This document shows, piece after piece, positions 7,670 through 15,753 of a stretch of DNA of 64,000 nucleotides. Position 1 is the first letter of the stretch. Each line of letters begins with the position of its first letter. The position numbers and the translations under genes were made by a program. This DNA is from Kluyvera intermedia (lineage in GTDB: Bacteria; Pseudomonadota; Gammaproteobacteria; Enterobacterales; Enterobacteriaceae), in the NCBI RefSeq assembly GCF_034424175.1, contig NZ_CP139986.1, positions 2,790,001 through 2,854,000 of the forward strand, given 5' to 3'. Under the pieces are notes generated by a model. That model saw only the letters and a list, made by a program, of their open reading frames with translations. It ran no database searches and was not told the DNA's origin.

Positions 7670-8233
7670 TCAATATTTTATACAGCTCATCTGCTTCAGT
7701 ACAAATTGACCCGCTTCGGTCGAAAAATCGGGTTCCATTAGCGCAGCCAAAGTAGACAGGGAAATGATTTCTACTCCAGCTGATTCAAGCTGTCTTAAAG
7801 CTACCGATTCAGTGCGCAGCGAACGACTTCCTATGCAGTCAACAGGTATGATGACTCTGAAGCCTGAGTGTACTGCGCTTATGGCTGTGAAATACACCCC
7901 TACCTCAGCGGAAAAACCACAGATAATAAGCGTCCTGCGGACGTTAACCCGGAGGCGAGATTCAAAGTCCGGAGTTAAGAATGGATCGGCGACATAGCGA
8001 TAGTGCGTGTTGCTTTCCGTCTGGAAACGTAATAACTCGTCGATTAATTTTCCTGGCTTGCCTTGTACAGGTACTGTCAAAAAGTGATGAGGTAATCCGA
8101 AATGGCGACCAAGATGGTGCAGAATTTCAATGTTGGTTCGCAGCGCTGATAGTGAGACAGTCTGACTTTGAGCCAGCAATGCTTCATGTATATCGCAAAA
8201 AAGGATCTGAAAGTCCTCCCTGCGATGTTTCAT
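7670..8233 (-). CDS. Isochorismatase-like (cysteine hydrolase family) protein lacking the nucleophile cysteine
   Basis: A protein of 187 residues from MKHRREDF; a longer frame starts at 8272. The N-terminal FCDIHEAL carries the conserved Asp, and RTLIICGFSAEVGVYFTAI aligns with the family's TEVCV nucleophile loop, but with Gly where the catalytic Cys normally sits. Some enterobacterial members such as YecD also lack this cysteine, so it may be a divergent, possibly non-hydrolytic branch. It is last in a minus-strand set starting at the SDR at 10888. The role is unknown. Confidence 0.75.
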   Translation of the reverse strand: MKHRREDFQILFCDIHEALLAQSQTVSLSALRTNIEILHHLGRHFGLPHHFLTVPVQGKPGKLIDELLRFQTESNTHYRYVADPFLTPDFESRLRVNVRRTLIICGFSAEVGVYFTAISAVHSGFRVIIPVDCIGSRSLRTESVALRQLESAGVEIISLSTLAALMEPDFSTEAGQFVLKQMSCIKY

Positions 8234-8334
8234 ATTGAAAGATTTCTCTTTCACTGGACCTCCGGGAGTCATTTTTGCATTTATCGAAGGCTCATGGAGC
8301 CTCCGGCCGATAAAAGAATCGAATTGATGGTGAG

Positions 8335-9186
8335 TTAAGTGCGAAAAATACGTGTACCTATAAACTTCACCCGCTCCGGGTCATCATGATTCACTATTAA
8401 GGGTTCGGCCTTATCCAGCGTCGTAATCTGCTCCATGCTTGTTTCATCTAGTGAGAAATCAAACACAGCAAAGTTTTGCTTAATTCGCTCCGGATTGGCA
8501 GATTTAGGTATGACAACCACTCCCCGTTGTAACAGCCAGCGCAGAATGACCTGTGCTACACTTTTTCCATATCTGCCAGCAATCGCAGACAAAACAGGGT
8601 TGTTGAATATGTCATTTTTTCCCTCCGCGAATGGCGCCCATGCTTCAATCTGAACACCATGCGCCTTCATAAATTCAGCGGGGATGATTTGCTGGCAAAA
8701 AGGATGTGTTTCAATCTGATTGACGGCAGGAGGGTAACGGTTAAATGTAATGAGGTCTGCCAGCCTGGCAGGTGAAAAGTTACTTACACCGATAGCTTTG
8801 ATAAGTCCTTCCTCATAGAGGTCTTCCATGGCCCGCCAGGAACCATGCACGTCAGAATAGGGCTGATGAATCAGGTAGAGATCAAGGTAGTCCATCTTGA
8901 GTCTGTCAAGAGAACGATAAAAGGCTGCTTTGGTTTTCTCATAGCCTGTATCCTGAACCCACAATTTGGTGGTAATAAAAATTTCCGATCGTGGGATGCC
9001 GCTGTTCCGGACTGCGCTACCCACCGCCTCTTCGTTCTCGTAAGCAGACGCCGTATCCAGCAGGCGATACCCGGTCTCCAGAGCACTGGATACCGCCGCC
9101 TCACAAACTCCTGAATCGCTCATCTGGAAGACACCGAACCCCAGACGGGGGATTTCAACACCATTGTTCAGTTTATTTTTGAGCAT
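8335..9186 (-). CDS. Aldo-keto reductase, DkgA/YvgN-like
   Basis: A second aldo-keto reductase, 283 residues. Catalytic residues are seen in RLLDTASAYENEE (Asp, Tyr), ITTKLW (Lys) and LYLIHQPY (His). The cofactor-binding end reads VIPKSANPERIKQN. It overlaps the preceding YciI-like gene by 14 bp, so translation is coupled. It is only moderately similar to the other aldo-keto reductase in the island (5771-6673), so it is not a recent duplicate. It probably reduces small aldehydes or ketoaldehydes in the cytosol. Confidence 0.9.
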   Translation of the reverse strand: MLKNKLNNGVEIPRLGFGVFQMSDSGVCEAAVSSALETGYRLLDTASAYENEEAVGSAVRNSGIPRSEIFITTKLWVQDTGYEKTKAAFYRSLDRLKMDYLDLYLIHQPYSDVHGSWRAMEDLYEEGLIKAIGVSNFSPARLADLITFNRYPPAVNQIETHPFCQQIIPAEFMKAHGVQIEAWAPFAEGKNDIFNNPVLSAIAGRYGKSVAQVILRWLLQRGVVVIPKSANPERIKQNFAVFDFSLDETSMEQITTLDKAEPLIVNHDDPERVKFIGTRIFRT

Positions 9187-9511
9187 GCGTCACCTGTTCA
9201 ACATCGTCAGCGTTTTGCTTAATCGCTGTGTTAAAGTTTTCTGCAATGAACTTAGGCGTGAATTCACGCACGTCATACCGTGCAAACCCTGGATAATAGC
9301 AGTCTTCCTCAAGGATAGACTGCAACTCATCCCTGTTGCTGGTCTGTGCAAAAATAACACCCGCATGAGCGGGTGTGTCAATATAGGGACCAAACATCAG
9401 AAATTTGCCATTAGTAAAATACTTTTCCAGCCATTTTACGTGAGCTGGAAACATTTCACTTTGAGTTTGTTCGGTTACTTCAGAATTTACCGTGATATTA
9501 ATTATAAACAT
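9173..9511 (-). CDS. YciI-like family protein
   Basis: A 112-residue protein of the YciI-like fold (small dimeric alpha+beta barrel). FIINITVNSE opens the first strand, then HVKWLEKYFTNGKFLMFGPY holds the helix and second strand with the conserved His. Family members are often encoded beside oxidoreductases and include chlorohydroquinone-type and other aromatic-processing enzymes. The gene overlaps the downstream aldo-keto reductase by 14 bp and follows the quinone reductase-like gene by 44 bp, so it belongs to the same transcript. The reaction is unknown. Confidence 0.75.
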   Translation of the reverse strand: MFIINITVNSEVTEQTQSEMFPAHVKWLEKYFTNGKFLMFGPYIDTPAHAGVIFAQTSNRDELQSILEEDCYYPGFARYDVREFTPKFIAENFNTAIKQNADDVEQVTHAQK

Positions 9512-9555
9512 TATTCACCCTTATAAACTGACAGTGCAGAATTTGTTGACCTACA

Positions 9556-10116
9556 TCAGGCGGCGTTGCTTCTGATAGCATCAATCAAGCGAGCAGCATG
9601 TTCACGAGCGGAATATTTTTGCGCAGACCTTTTTTCCTCGCCATCCCGACTGGCGTAACTTACGCCATGAGTATAAATGGCGCCCACATACTCCAGATTG
9701 CACAAGGCTGCCGTAGTCTTAAACTGGGTCAGATATTCTTCAATTGTGTGGCCAAAGAACCCAGACGTGGTGTAGGCCACTTCCGGTGCTCCGGTTGTGA
9801 AAGAAAGCAGAAGCTTTTTACCACCAAGTTTTGCCATTGATCCGTGTGAAAATCCGTGAACAAATACTTCATCTACCCATAATTTCATAATGCCAGGCAG
9901 CGAATACCATGAAAAAGGGAACTGCCAGACAATCAGATCAGCCTCTAATAACGCCTGCTGTTCGGCATTAATATCAAACTGGTAAGTCGGATAAAGTTCA
10001 TCAAGACGACGAATATTCACTTCCGGTAATTCTTTGGCCACTTCATCAAGAATAGTGGCATTTGCCAAAGAGTCGTTGAGATTCGGATGACCTGAAATAA
10101 TAAGAACATTTTTCAT
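9556..10116 (-). CDS. Flavodoxin-fold NAD(P)H:quinone oxidoreductase (KefF/MdaB-like)
   Basis: A 186-residue protein of the Flavodoxin_2 family. The N-terminal VLIISGHPNLNDSLAN is the FMN/FAD phosphate loop, and LIVWQFPFSWYSLPGIMKLWVDEVF is the strongly conserved central block with the flavin-contacting FPFSWY. LLLSFTTGAPEVAY follows. Members reduce quinones by two electrons, avoiding semiquinone radicals. It is second in the minus-strand operon, 25 bp after the SDR stop. Together with two reductases and a YciI-like protein it suggests handling of quinones or reactive carbonyls. Confidence 0.85.
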   Translation of the reverse strand: MKNVLIISGHPNLNDSLANATILDEVAKELPEVNIRRLDELYPTYQFDINAEQQALLEADLIVWQFPFSWYSLPGIMKLWVDEVFVHGFSHGSMAKLGGKKLLLSFTTGAPEVAYTTSGFFGHTIEEYLTQFKTTAALCNLEYVGAIYTHGVSYASRDGEEKRSAQKYSAREHAARLIDAIRSNAA

Positions 10117-10141
10117 TTAAATTATACCTGTAGTTTGATGA

Positions 10142-10888
10142 TTAAATACTGAAACCACCGTCCACGGCGATGTCGGAACCCGTGATGAAGCAAGTATCAT
10201 CTGATGCCAGATAGGCCACTGCGGAGGCAATATCCTGCGGGATTCCGAAGCGCCCGAGCGGCACCAGTTGTGTGACACGATCCTTGTGGGCCTGTGCGGC
10301 ATCGTCTGAAAGTTCGGTTTTATCATATATCGATGTTTCAACCGGCCCTACCGCAACTGAATTAACCCGTATTCCGTCCTTTGCCAGTTCTTTTGCCCAG
10401 ACAAACGTCAGACTCCTGAGGGCTGCCTTACTGGCGCAGTAAACAGACATCCCTGGAAGCGGGCGGCTGGCAACGGCAGAAGATATGTTGATGATGCAGC
10501 CCTTGCTTGATTTCAGAAGTGGCAGTGCACGAGAGCTGAGATCTACTACTGCCCGCACGTTTATATTGAACACATCATCGAATTCAGTCAGGGTCTGATC
10601 GGTGAGCGCTGTTACAGGTGCCATGCCAGCATTATTGATGAGGATATCAAGGCGGCCAAAATCCTTGCTGATGAGCTCCATAATACGAACCACATCAGGT
10701 GATTTGCCTACGTCAGCCACAATCGTGGTGATATTATTATGTGCGGATGTGGCACCGGCCAGGCTTGAATCAGACCGACCTGTGACGATGACATCTGCCC
10801 CCTCCAGGGCAAGAGTTAAGGCGATGCTAAGGCCTATTCCGGCTCCGCCACCAGTAACCAGAGCAGTTTTTCCAGTGAAGCGACTCAT
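10142..10888 (-). CDS. Short-chain dehydrogenase/reductase (SDR)
   Basis: First gene of the minus-strand operon, 248 residues. Motifs are TGGGAGIG (Rossmann), NNAG, NISSAVASR (Ser) and YCASKAALR (Tyr/Lys), with the C-terminal ITGSDIAVDGGFSI. It is a classical SDR acting on an unidentified alcohol/carbonyl pair, and differs from the SDR at 6736-7497. It is divergent from a LysR-type gene with a palindrome between them, which is the standard arrangement for LysR control. Confidence 0.9.
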   Translation of the reverse strand: MSRFTGKTALVTGGGAGIGLSIALTLALEGADVIVTGRSDSSLAGATSAHNNITTIVADVGKSPDVVRIMELISKDFGRLDILINNAGMAPVTALTDQTLTEFDDVFNINVRAVVDLSSRALPLLKSSKGCIINISSAVASRPLPGMSVYCASKAALRSLTFVWAKELAKDGIRVNSVAVGPVETSIYDKTELSDDAAQAHKDRVTQLVPLGRFGIPQDIASAVAYLASDDTCFITGSDIAVDGGFSI

Positions 10889-10919
10889 GCAATGACTCTC
10901 TATTACAGGGTTGATGAGC

Positions 10920-10938
10920 CCAATATAGATAATATTGG
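10920..10938. promoter_or_regulatory. Candidate LysR operator between SDR and lysR
   Basis: CCAATATAGATAATATTGG is a perfect palindrome of seven-base arms around AGATA, placed midway in the 102-bp divergent spacer. LysR-type regulators bind T-N11-A palindromes at such positions. This is inference from symmetry and position. Confidence 0.55.
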
Positions 10939-10990
10939 AAAGGGCGAGTAGACTGCATGCGTCACCTAAACTATTAACCAGAAGTTAATA

Positions 10991-11890
10991 ATGGACAACT
11001 CAACTTACGGTCAGCTCACTATCTTCCATGTCATCGCCCGCGAGGGGAGCATTTCTGCTGCAGCACGTAAACTGAGCGTGACGACACCTTCAATCAGTAA
11101 ATCACTGAGGCTTCTTGAGGCTAAAACCGGAGTTCCGTTATTTACGCGCACCACACGGAGAATCAGTCTTACTGAAGCAGGAAAGAATCTGTTACTGAAA
11201 ACAGAAGATGCGATCGCTACGTTAAATTTGGCGATGGAAGACATACAGAGTCTGGGTGAAGTTCCCTCCGGACCGGTACGGATCACGCTTTCTCGCTTTG
11301 CATATCAGCTCATCGTAAAACCCCGTCTTGCCGAATTCAATTTGGCCTATCCGGACATTCAACTGGAGTTATCCATTAACGACGGAGCGGTCAGTCTTGT
11401 TGAAGAGGGCTTCGATCTGGGGGTTCGTTTCGGGGATACGGTCAGTGAAGGAATGGTCGTAAAAAAAATTCATCCCTCATTCAAAATGGGCCTTTACGCT
11501 TCAGAAGCCTACATCAGACGATATGGCCTGCCTGAACAGCCTGGCGATCTCTCTGCCCATCGGCTCATCACCTACAGGTTTACCACTTCGAATCGTCTTT
11601 CACCCTTAGTACTTATTGAAGAAGGTCTGTCAATAACACCCGCGATCACGCCAGTGATGATTTGTAACGATATTGATGCCGTATGCGATGCAGTTAGGGC
11701 TGGAATAGGTATAGGCCGTATATTTGAACCCCTGCATGCTGGTATGGTCAATTCCCGGGATTTAAAACCCATACTGCATGAATACTGGCCCATGTATCCG
11801 GCTGTTTATATTTACTATACGCAGAACTCGCAACGAGTAAAACGAGTACAGGCAGTTATCGGCTTCTTTACCTGTGCTGTAAAAAACTGA
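10991..11890 (+). CDS. LysR-family transcriptional regulator
   Basis: A 299-residue LysR protein. The N-terminal winged helix-turn-helix reads FHVIAREGSISAAARKLSVT then ISKSLRLLEAKTGVPLFTRTT; the substrate-binding domain begins near residue 90 (GPVRITLSRFA) and resembles the CrgA/aldehyde-quinone responsive subgroup (LVEEGFDLGVRFGD). It is divergent from the SDR-quinone reductase-YciI-AKR-isochorismatase operon and probably activates it in response to a substrate. The ATG at 10991 is preceded by GAAGTTAATA, a weak ribosome binding site. Confidence 0.9.
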   Translation: MDNSTYGQLTIFHVIAREGSISAAARKLSVTTPSISKSLRLLEAKTGVPLFTRTTRRISLTEAGKNLLLKTEDAIATLNLAMEDIQSLGEVPSGPVRITLSRFAYQLIVKPRLAEFNLAYPDIQLELSINDGAVSLVEEGFDLGVRFGDTVSEGMVVKKIHPSFKMGLYASEAYIRRYGLPEQPGDLSAHRLITYRFTTSNRLSPLVLIEEGLSITPAITPVMICNDIDAVCDAVRAGIGIGRIFEPLHAGMVNSRDLKPILHEYWPMYPAVYIYYTQNSQRVKRVQAVIGFFTCAVKN

Positions 11891-12219
11891 GTAGGTATTT
11901 TATCGCCCAGCGATCAAATCTCGTCGGCTGAGTGAACGTGACATTCACTACTGAAGTGGTTTACTGAATTGGGCCGCCTGAATAGAGAGACAAAATGTCC
12001 GCTTCTGGCACATAGCTGCCCTCTTAACTCAGATAAAATTTCCGTTAGTTCTATGCTGCCGGGGGTTCAAATCCCCCCAGCTCCACCAATCATGATTGGA
12101 CAGTGATAGGACATCACTTGCAACAACAGTAAGTTAGCAGTCTCAGCAGGACACCGACCAGACGGTGAGGAGACAATAAAGGATACGTTAAGGAGCCGTG
12201 GCTCCTGAGTGTCATGACG
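11891..12219. other. Non-coding junction region with an ssrA-like scar
   Basis: This 330-bp stretch has no supported gene. It contains the ssrA 3'-end-like segment at 12060-12088 and a small AGGAGCC/GGCTCCT hairpin at 12192-12206. Gene content changes here from oxidoreductase cargo to phage-type remnants, so it looks like a join between two acquired segments. Confidence 0.6.
12060..12088 (+). other. tmRNA (ssrA) 3'-end-like sequence, probable attachment-site scar
   Basis: A T-arm (GGGGG, TTCAAAT, CCCCC) is followed by CAGCTCCACCA, which is the layout of the tmRNA 3' end (E. coli ends CCAGCTCCACCA). No D-arm, anticodon or tmRNA body lies upstream, so this is not a functional RNA gene. Many enterobacterial islands integrate at the ssrA 3' end and carry such a copy. 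Here it is far from any ssrA gene. Confidence 0.55.
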
Positions 12220-12241
12220 GCCCGCTGATGCGGGCTTTTTT
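12220..12241 (+). terminator. Rho-independent terminator
   Basis: GCCCGC and GCGGGC flank a TGAT loop, followed by six or more T residues on the plus strand. It ends any transcript entering from the lysR side just before the umuC remnant. Confidence 0.75.
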
Positions 12242-12243
12242 GT

Positions 12244-12766
12244 TCACTTCACCTGCAATAAATCGCTGAATCTCGTCGTATAGCAGGGTGACAACATTTC
12301 CCTCTTCATCTGTCATGGCAGTCTGTATTCCCTGCCCTGCAAAATACAATATTCCCTTTCCGTCCTTGGCATTGAGGCGATCCAGAACTTCCATCAACTT
12401 TTAGCTATTTTTCTGTGGCGCGCAATCATCAAAAAGGTTTAGCTGCGCTACACCCTGACTATAGAAATCACCAAGCATTACTCCAGCCTTTTGATAACGA
12501 TGCCCATCCTGTCATATGACGTCGAGACAGCGTACAGCCGCCGTTATGATATCCCTGCTATCTTGCGTTGGTGTCAGTAGCTTTACCGAAACGCAATTAC
12601 CGTAATAACGTTCATTAAGCGCAAACGGCGACGTTTTGACGAACACTGAAATATGACGGCAGTATTGATGCTCGCCGCGAAGCTTTTCCGCTGCACGACT
12701 TGCATAGGAGCAAATCGCCTGCCTCATTGCCTCATACTCGGTAATATGGCTACCAAGACTTATTTT
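12244..12766 (-). pseudogene. umuC C-terminal fragment (DNA polymerase V catalytic subunit), inactivated
   Basis: Minus-strand translation matches the C-terminal third of E. coli UmuC, as remembered: SHITEYEAMRQAICSYASRA, FVKTSPFALNE, SVKLLTPTQDS, then after breaks KAGVMLGDFYSQGVAQLNLF, LYFAGQGIQ and MLSPCYTTRFSDLLQVK. Reading is broken by a TGA replacing a Trp codon after SLDVI-type sequence (12510-12512), a TAA near 12400, and a frameshift plus another TGA near 12330. The polymerase active-site region is absent, so it cannot act. It is a relic of a prophage or plasmid-borne umuDC/impAB-type operon. Confidence 0.85.
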
Positions 12767-12861
12767 TCATTTGAGCTGCCTAATGTCTCCCTTCAATTCA
12801 CTATAATATTAAAACAAATCTGTGAATAAATGGGATACAACCCCTTCATGAGGTTTTGAAA

Positions 12862-13761
12862 TTAACTATAGGGACGAGGAGCATACATTATGCAATCTCT
12901 TCCCGCTTTCTTAGCTCGATAAAGTGCATCATCAGCTGCGGAGATGACATCAGAAGATGTGTCGTTATGCTGTTTTATGGCTACACCAATACTTAAAGTA
13001 ACACTAAGACTTCCGTTGCATCCATTTGAAACTGAAGTTTTTATATTTCTAACAATTTCGTCAGCATTGGTTTCGTCGAAAATAACAATTGCAAATTCCT
13101 CACCACCAGATCTAGAGATAAAAATACTATCACTCATAATATTTTTCAACCTCAAACCTATGTTTTTCAAAATGTTATCTCCAACCTCATGACCGTACGT
13201 ATCATTTATTTTCTTGAAGTAGTCAATATCGGCAATGCAAATTACTCCAGATCTATCTTCTATCTCTCTGAGTTTGACATTCAGATGTCGTCTATTTGGT
13301 AATCCCGTCAGTTCATCTGTTAATGACAAACGAACCGCGGAATTATAATTAACATTCACATATGATATGAATTTTTTAAAAGAGTAAATAATCATGAGCA
13401 TGGCGGGAACATAAAGAAGAGATGCCAGTACAGATGCTGTATCCCTCTCAATCAAGTTTAGACCTCCGGCCATAGAAGCCAGAGAGGAATTCAGGAGCAG
13501 GAATAAACTAATCCTGAACACCAATAAGTGCGTATCTCTTGAATTAATATTAAATGACTTTCTAATAAACCATGCCATTACTATTACTGTACAAGAGTTT
13601 ATGAAAAAATAAAAATTCAATTTTGATGTATCACCTACAGCCAAAAATAGACCAATAATAAGCATGGACATACAACAGGTGTAAATGATTACCATTCGAT
13701 AAAGCAGACCGTCAGGTGATTCGACTTCATGAATGAGTTTGTCATGCATCTTAAAATTCAT
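12862..13761 (-). CDS. Membrane-bound diguanylate cyclase (GGDEF)
   Basis: A 299-residue protein from the ATG at 13761, with AGGA seven bases upstream; the frame extends to a GTG at 13800. Four hydrophobic segments (about 21-41, 50-67, 79-99 and 111-128) precede a GGDEF domain starting SLTDELTGLPNRRHL, with the active site SGGEEF (about 218-223) and the closing DDALYRAKKAGRD. It should make cyclic di-GMP at the inner membrane. No RxxD inhibitory site is seen upstream of GGEEF, so product inhibition may be absent. Base composition is AT-rich relative to the backbone, fitting acquired DNA. Cyclic di-GMP promotes curli in relatives, and csgD lies 10 kb away, but no direct link is shown. Confidence 0.85.
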   Translation of the reverse strand: MNFKMHDKLIHEVESPDGLLYRMVIIYTCCMSMLIIGLFLAVGDTSKLNFYFFINSCTVIVMAWFIRKSFNINSRDTHLLVFRISLFLLLNSSLASMAGGLNLIERDTASVLASLLYVPAMLMIIYSFKKFISYVNVNYNSAVRLSLTDELTGLPNRRHLNVKLREIEDRSGVICIADIDYFKKINDTYGHEVGDNILKNIGLRLKNIMSDSIFISRSGGEEFAIVIFDETNADEIVRNIKTSVSNGCNGSLSVTLSIGVAIKQHNDTSSDVISAADDALYRAKKAGRDCIMYAPRPYS

Positions 13762-14224
13762 CACATAATCCTGAGTTGGTTTAGGACGCGATAATACCAC
13801 GAGATTGATACCAATGGTACATTTGTTATATTTAAGATAATAATTTGGTTTATAAATTAGAGATTTAGATGCAGACTGCTATGATACACCTACCGTTGTT
13901 AAATTAATCTCCTGTTAGTAATTTAGTATTTTCAGCGGAAACTCTCTCCTCTGATAAAATCGTGTGAGAGAAGCACAAACAAAATTGATGCAACCAAATT
14001 CAGGTGATATCTGAAGAAACTTAATACTGGCGATTGATAGATAATTGATAATACGATTATCTTCTTCCCAAAGACATTGGGACTATTTCAAACCACGTTT
14101 CAACAACGGAATAAAAAACCGCAATTGGATAGGTTTGATTATTTCATTACTATACATCAAGTGCTTACCACCCTCTTCAATGACTTAGCCCCTTTTCCCC
14201 ATGCAATATACTAACAAAATTACA
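13762..14224. other. AT-rich non-coding region
   Basis: A 463-bp stretch between the diguanylate cyclase and the tail-fibre remnant. It should include the cyclase promoter. I see no ORF with a ribosome binding site, no hairpin terminator and no repeat worth naming. Confidence 0.5.
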
Positions 14225-15539
14225 TCAGCAATTGTCATCAGTCTCTGAAGGCAATTGCTGTTCGGCCCTGCTCTCCAGCAAACTCAGGTTATAAACAGAG
14301 TCGGTAGGCATCTCAACGCGCACCGAGATAAATACATCATCCAGGATATCTACTGGCTCACCATTCAACACTATTTCAGTAAAGTTCCCGGCATCGTCTT
14401 TCGTACCAATCAGGTTGCGGGCAAACGTGGGTGCATCTGAGTGAGTCCGGTGATAGGTGCGAAGGATGATAGAACCATCGGAATCGATATCATAATCAAC
14501 CCACACTCGCGGCTGGCCGTTGATATCTTTCGGCACCTCAACGCCACCACCATTACCGCCCCAGGAGCGGTCGGAGTTCATACCCAGAACGCCGCTTATA
14601 CGATATACCCCGATATCCTCACGGGTAACTGTTACTCCGTCAGACTCAGCATTAGTTTGCGATGCGCCGCCACCATAAAACTGCACGATTGGTGAAGCAC
14701 GCTTAATAAAACCGTTTGAGTCGACTGTTGTGTTCTTATCACTTAATAATGCACACCAAGGCCGATAGGCTGCTGTACCATAGCGAATACGCAAATAGGC
14801 GTTACAACTGGCCTCATCTCCAACGTATAACTGGACGTTTGTTTCACTACCAGCTGCATATCTCGCCACAAATAAAGCGCCCCATCCGTATGCTTTATTT
14901 ATAGTGCTCCAGGCCGCCATAGGCCAGTTTACAATACCGTGCATATTTGTAGCTCCAACAGTATAACATTCACCCGCTGTTCCCAGCGTTCCCTGATAAT
15001 CATCCATAGATGCCGCGGTAGACCAAACGGATGCGTTGTTCATCAACAAAGTTCCCAATCCTGCAGCAGCAGCTGTTTTGGTTGTTCCTCCCGCCCCCCT
15101 GATTTACAGGAACTGCACCGCCTGATTTGGTGTCCATGTTATCGGAAAGATATTTCCATGATGGTCCTGTGAAAGTTGAGCCATCAGGAAGTCTTACTGT
15201 AATAGTGCCAATGGCGGTGAAAACCACCTGCCAGTTTTGTTTATCATAGTTCAGCCCACGCAGCGCCTCCGCGCTCTGAGTAACGAGTGCTGCGGTAACG
15301 AGGTTCATCGCAATGCGCGGCATGGCATACCACGCAGCCCCTCACTGACTCAGGCCAGTGAAATTACTCACCAGCATTAGTGATGTATTGCTGTTAACGC
15401 TTTTCACCGGGAGCGAGTAAGGAATACCACCTACAGTAACAACGGCGAAATCACCAGCCGCCAGTTCGGTTGTGAACGCCGTGCCGGAACCGGTAACAGC
15501 GGCTGATTTATTGGTCAGGGTTAATGTTCCTGCTAACAT
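14225..15539 (-). pseudogene. Phage tail-fibre gene broken by a nonsense codon and a frameshift
   Basis: Three consecutive minus-strand frames belong to one tail-fibre gene. The first (15539 to 15345, MLAGTLTLTNKSAAVTGSG) ends at TGA 15342-15344; the same frame continues GAAWYAMPRIAMNLVTAALV. Near 15090 reading shifts at CAGGGGGGCG, after which the rest (GTTKTAAAAGLGTLLMNN to the C-terminus) is intact. With five instead of six G residues the frames join as VNQGAGGTTKTA. The full product would be about 438 residues, likely a receptor-binding fibre. GGAGT before the ATG is a good ribosome binding site, so decay looks recent. Confidence 0.75.
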
Positions 15540-15560
15540 AGTGACTCCAGAATTTAGGAA

Positions 15561-15590
15561 ATAAAAAACCCCGCCAGAGCGAGGTTTGCT
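15561..15590 (-). terminator. Terminator upstream of the tail-fibre gene
   Basis: On the minus strand AACCTCGC, a TCTG loop and GCGGGGTT are followed by a T-run. It would end transcription coming from the membrane-protein gene before the fibre gene. Confidence 0.7.
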
Positions 15591-15753
15591 GTATCAAGGA
15601 TTGAAATCAGTGGCGGGTTGTTCGGATAACGTTATTTTAATCTAACCATTGCCAGTTTGAGGGTTAACTAGTTTTGTATTGAATCTCCCCTGCTACATTC
15701 CTGACGTTGTAGATTTCAATGTTTTCCCTGGCCCCCTTTAAGGGTAATTATAG

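Noticed and set aside
9164..9526. A 120-codon plus-strand gene across the YciI-like gene
   Set aside because: It is antisense to two well-supported overlapping genes of the minus-strand operon and has no ribosome binding site.
12057..12090. A tRNA gene
   Set aside because: Only a T-arm and acceptor-like 3' end are present; no D-arm, anticodon arm or 5' acceptor strand can be found upstream.
12212..12397. A standalone 61-residue protein
   Set aside because: Its first half is the UmuC C-terminal motif (LNAKDGKGILYFAGQGIQ) and the rest is out of frame; it is part of the umuC pseudogene.
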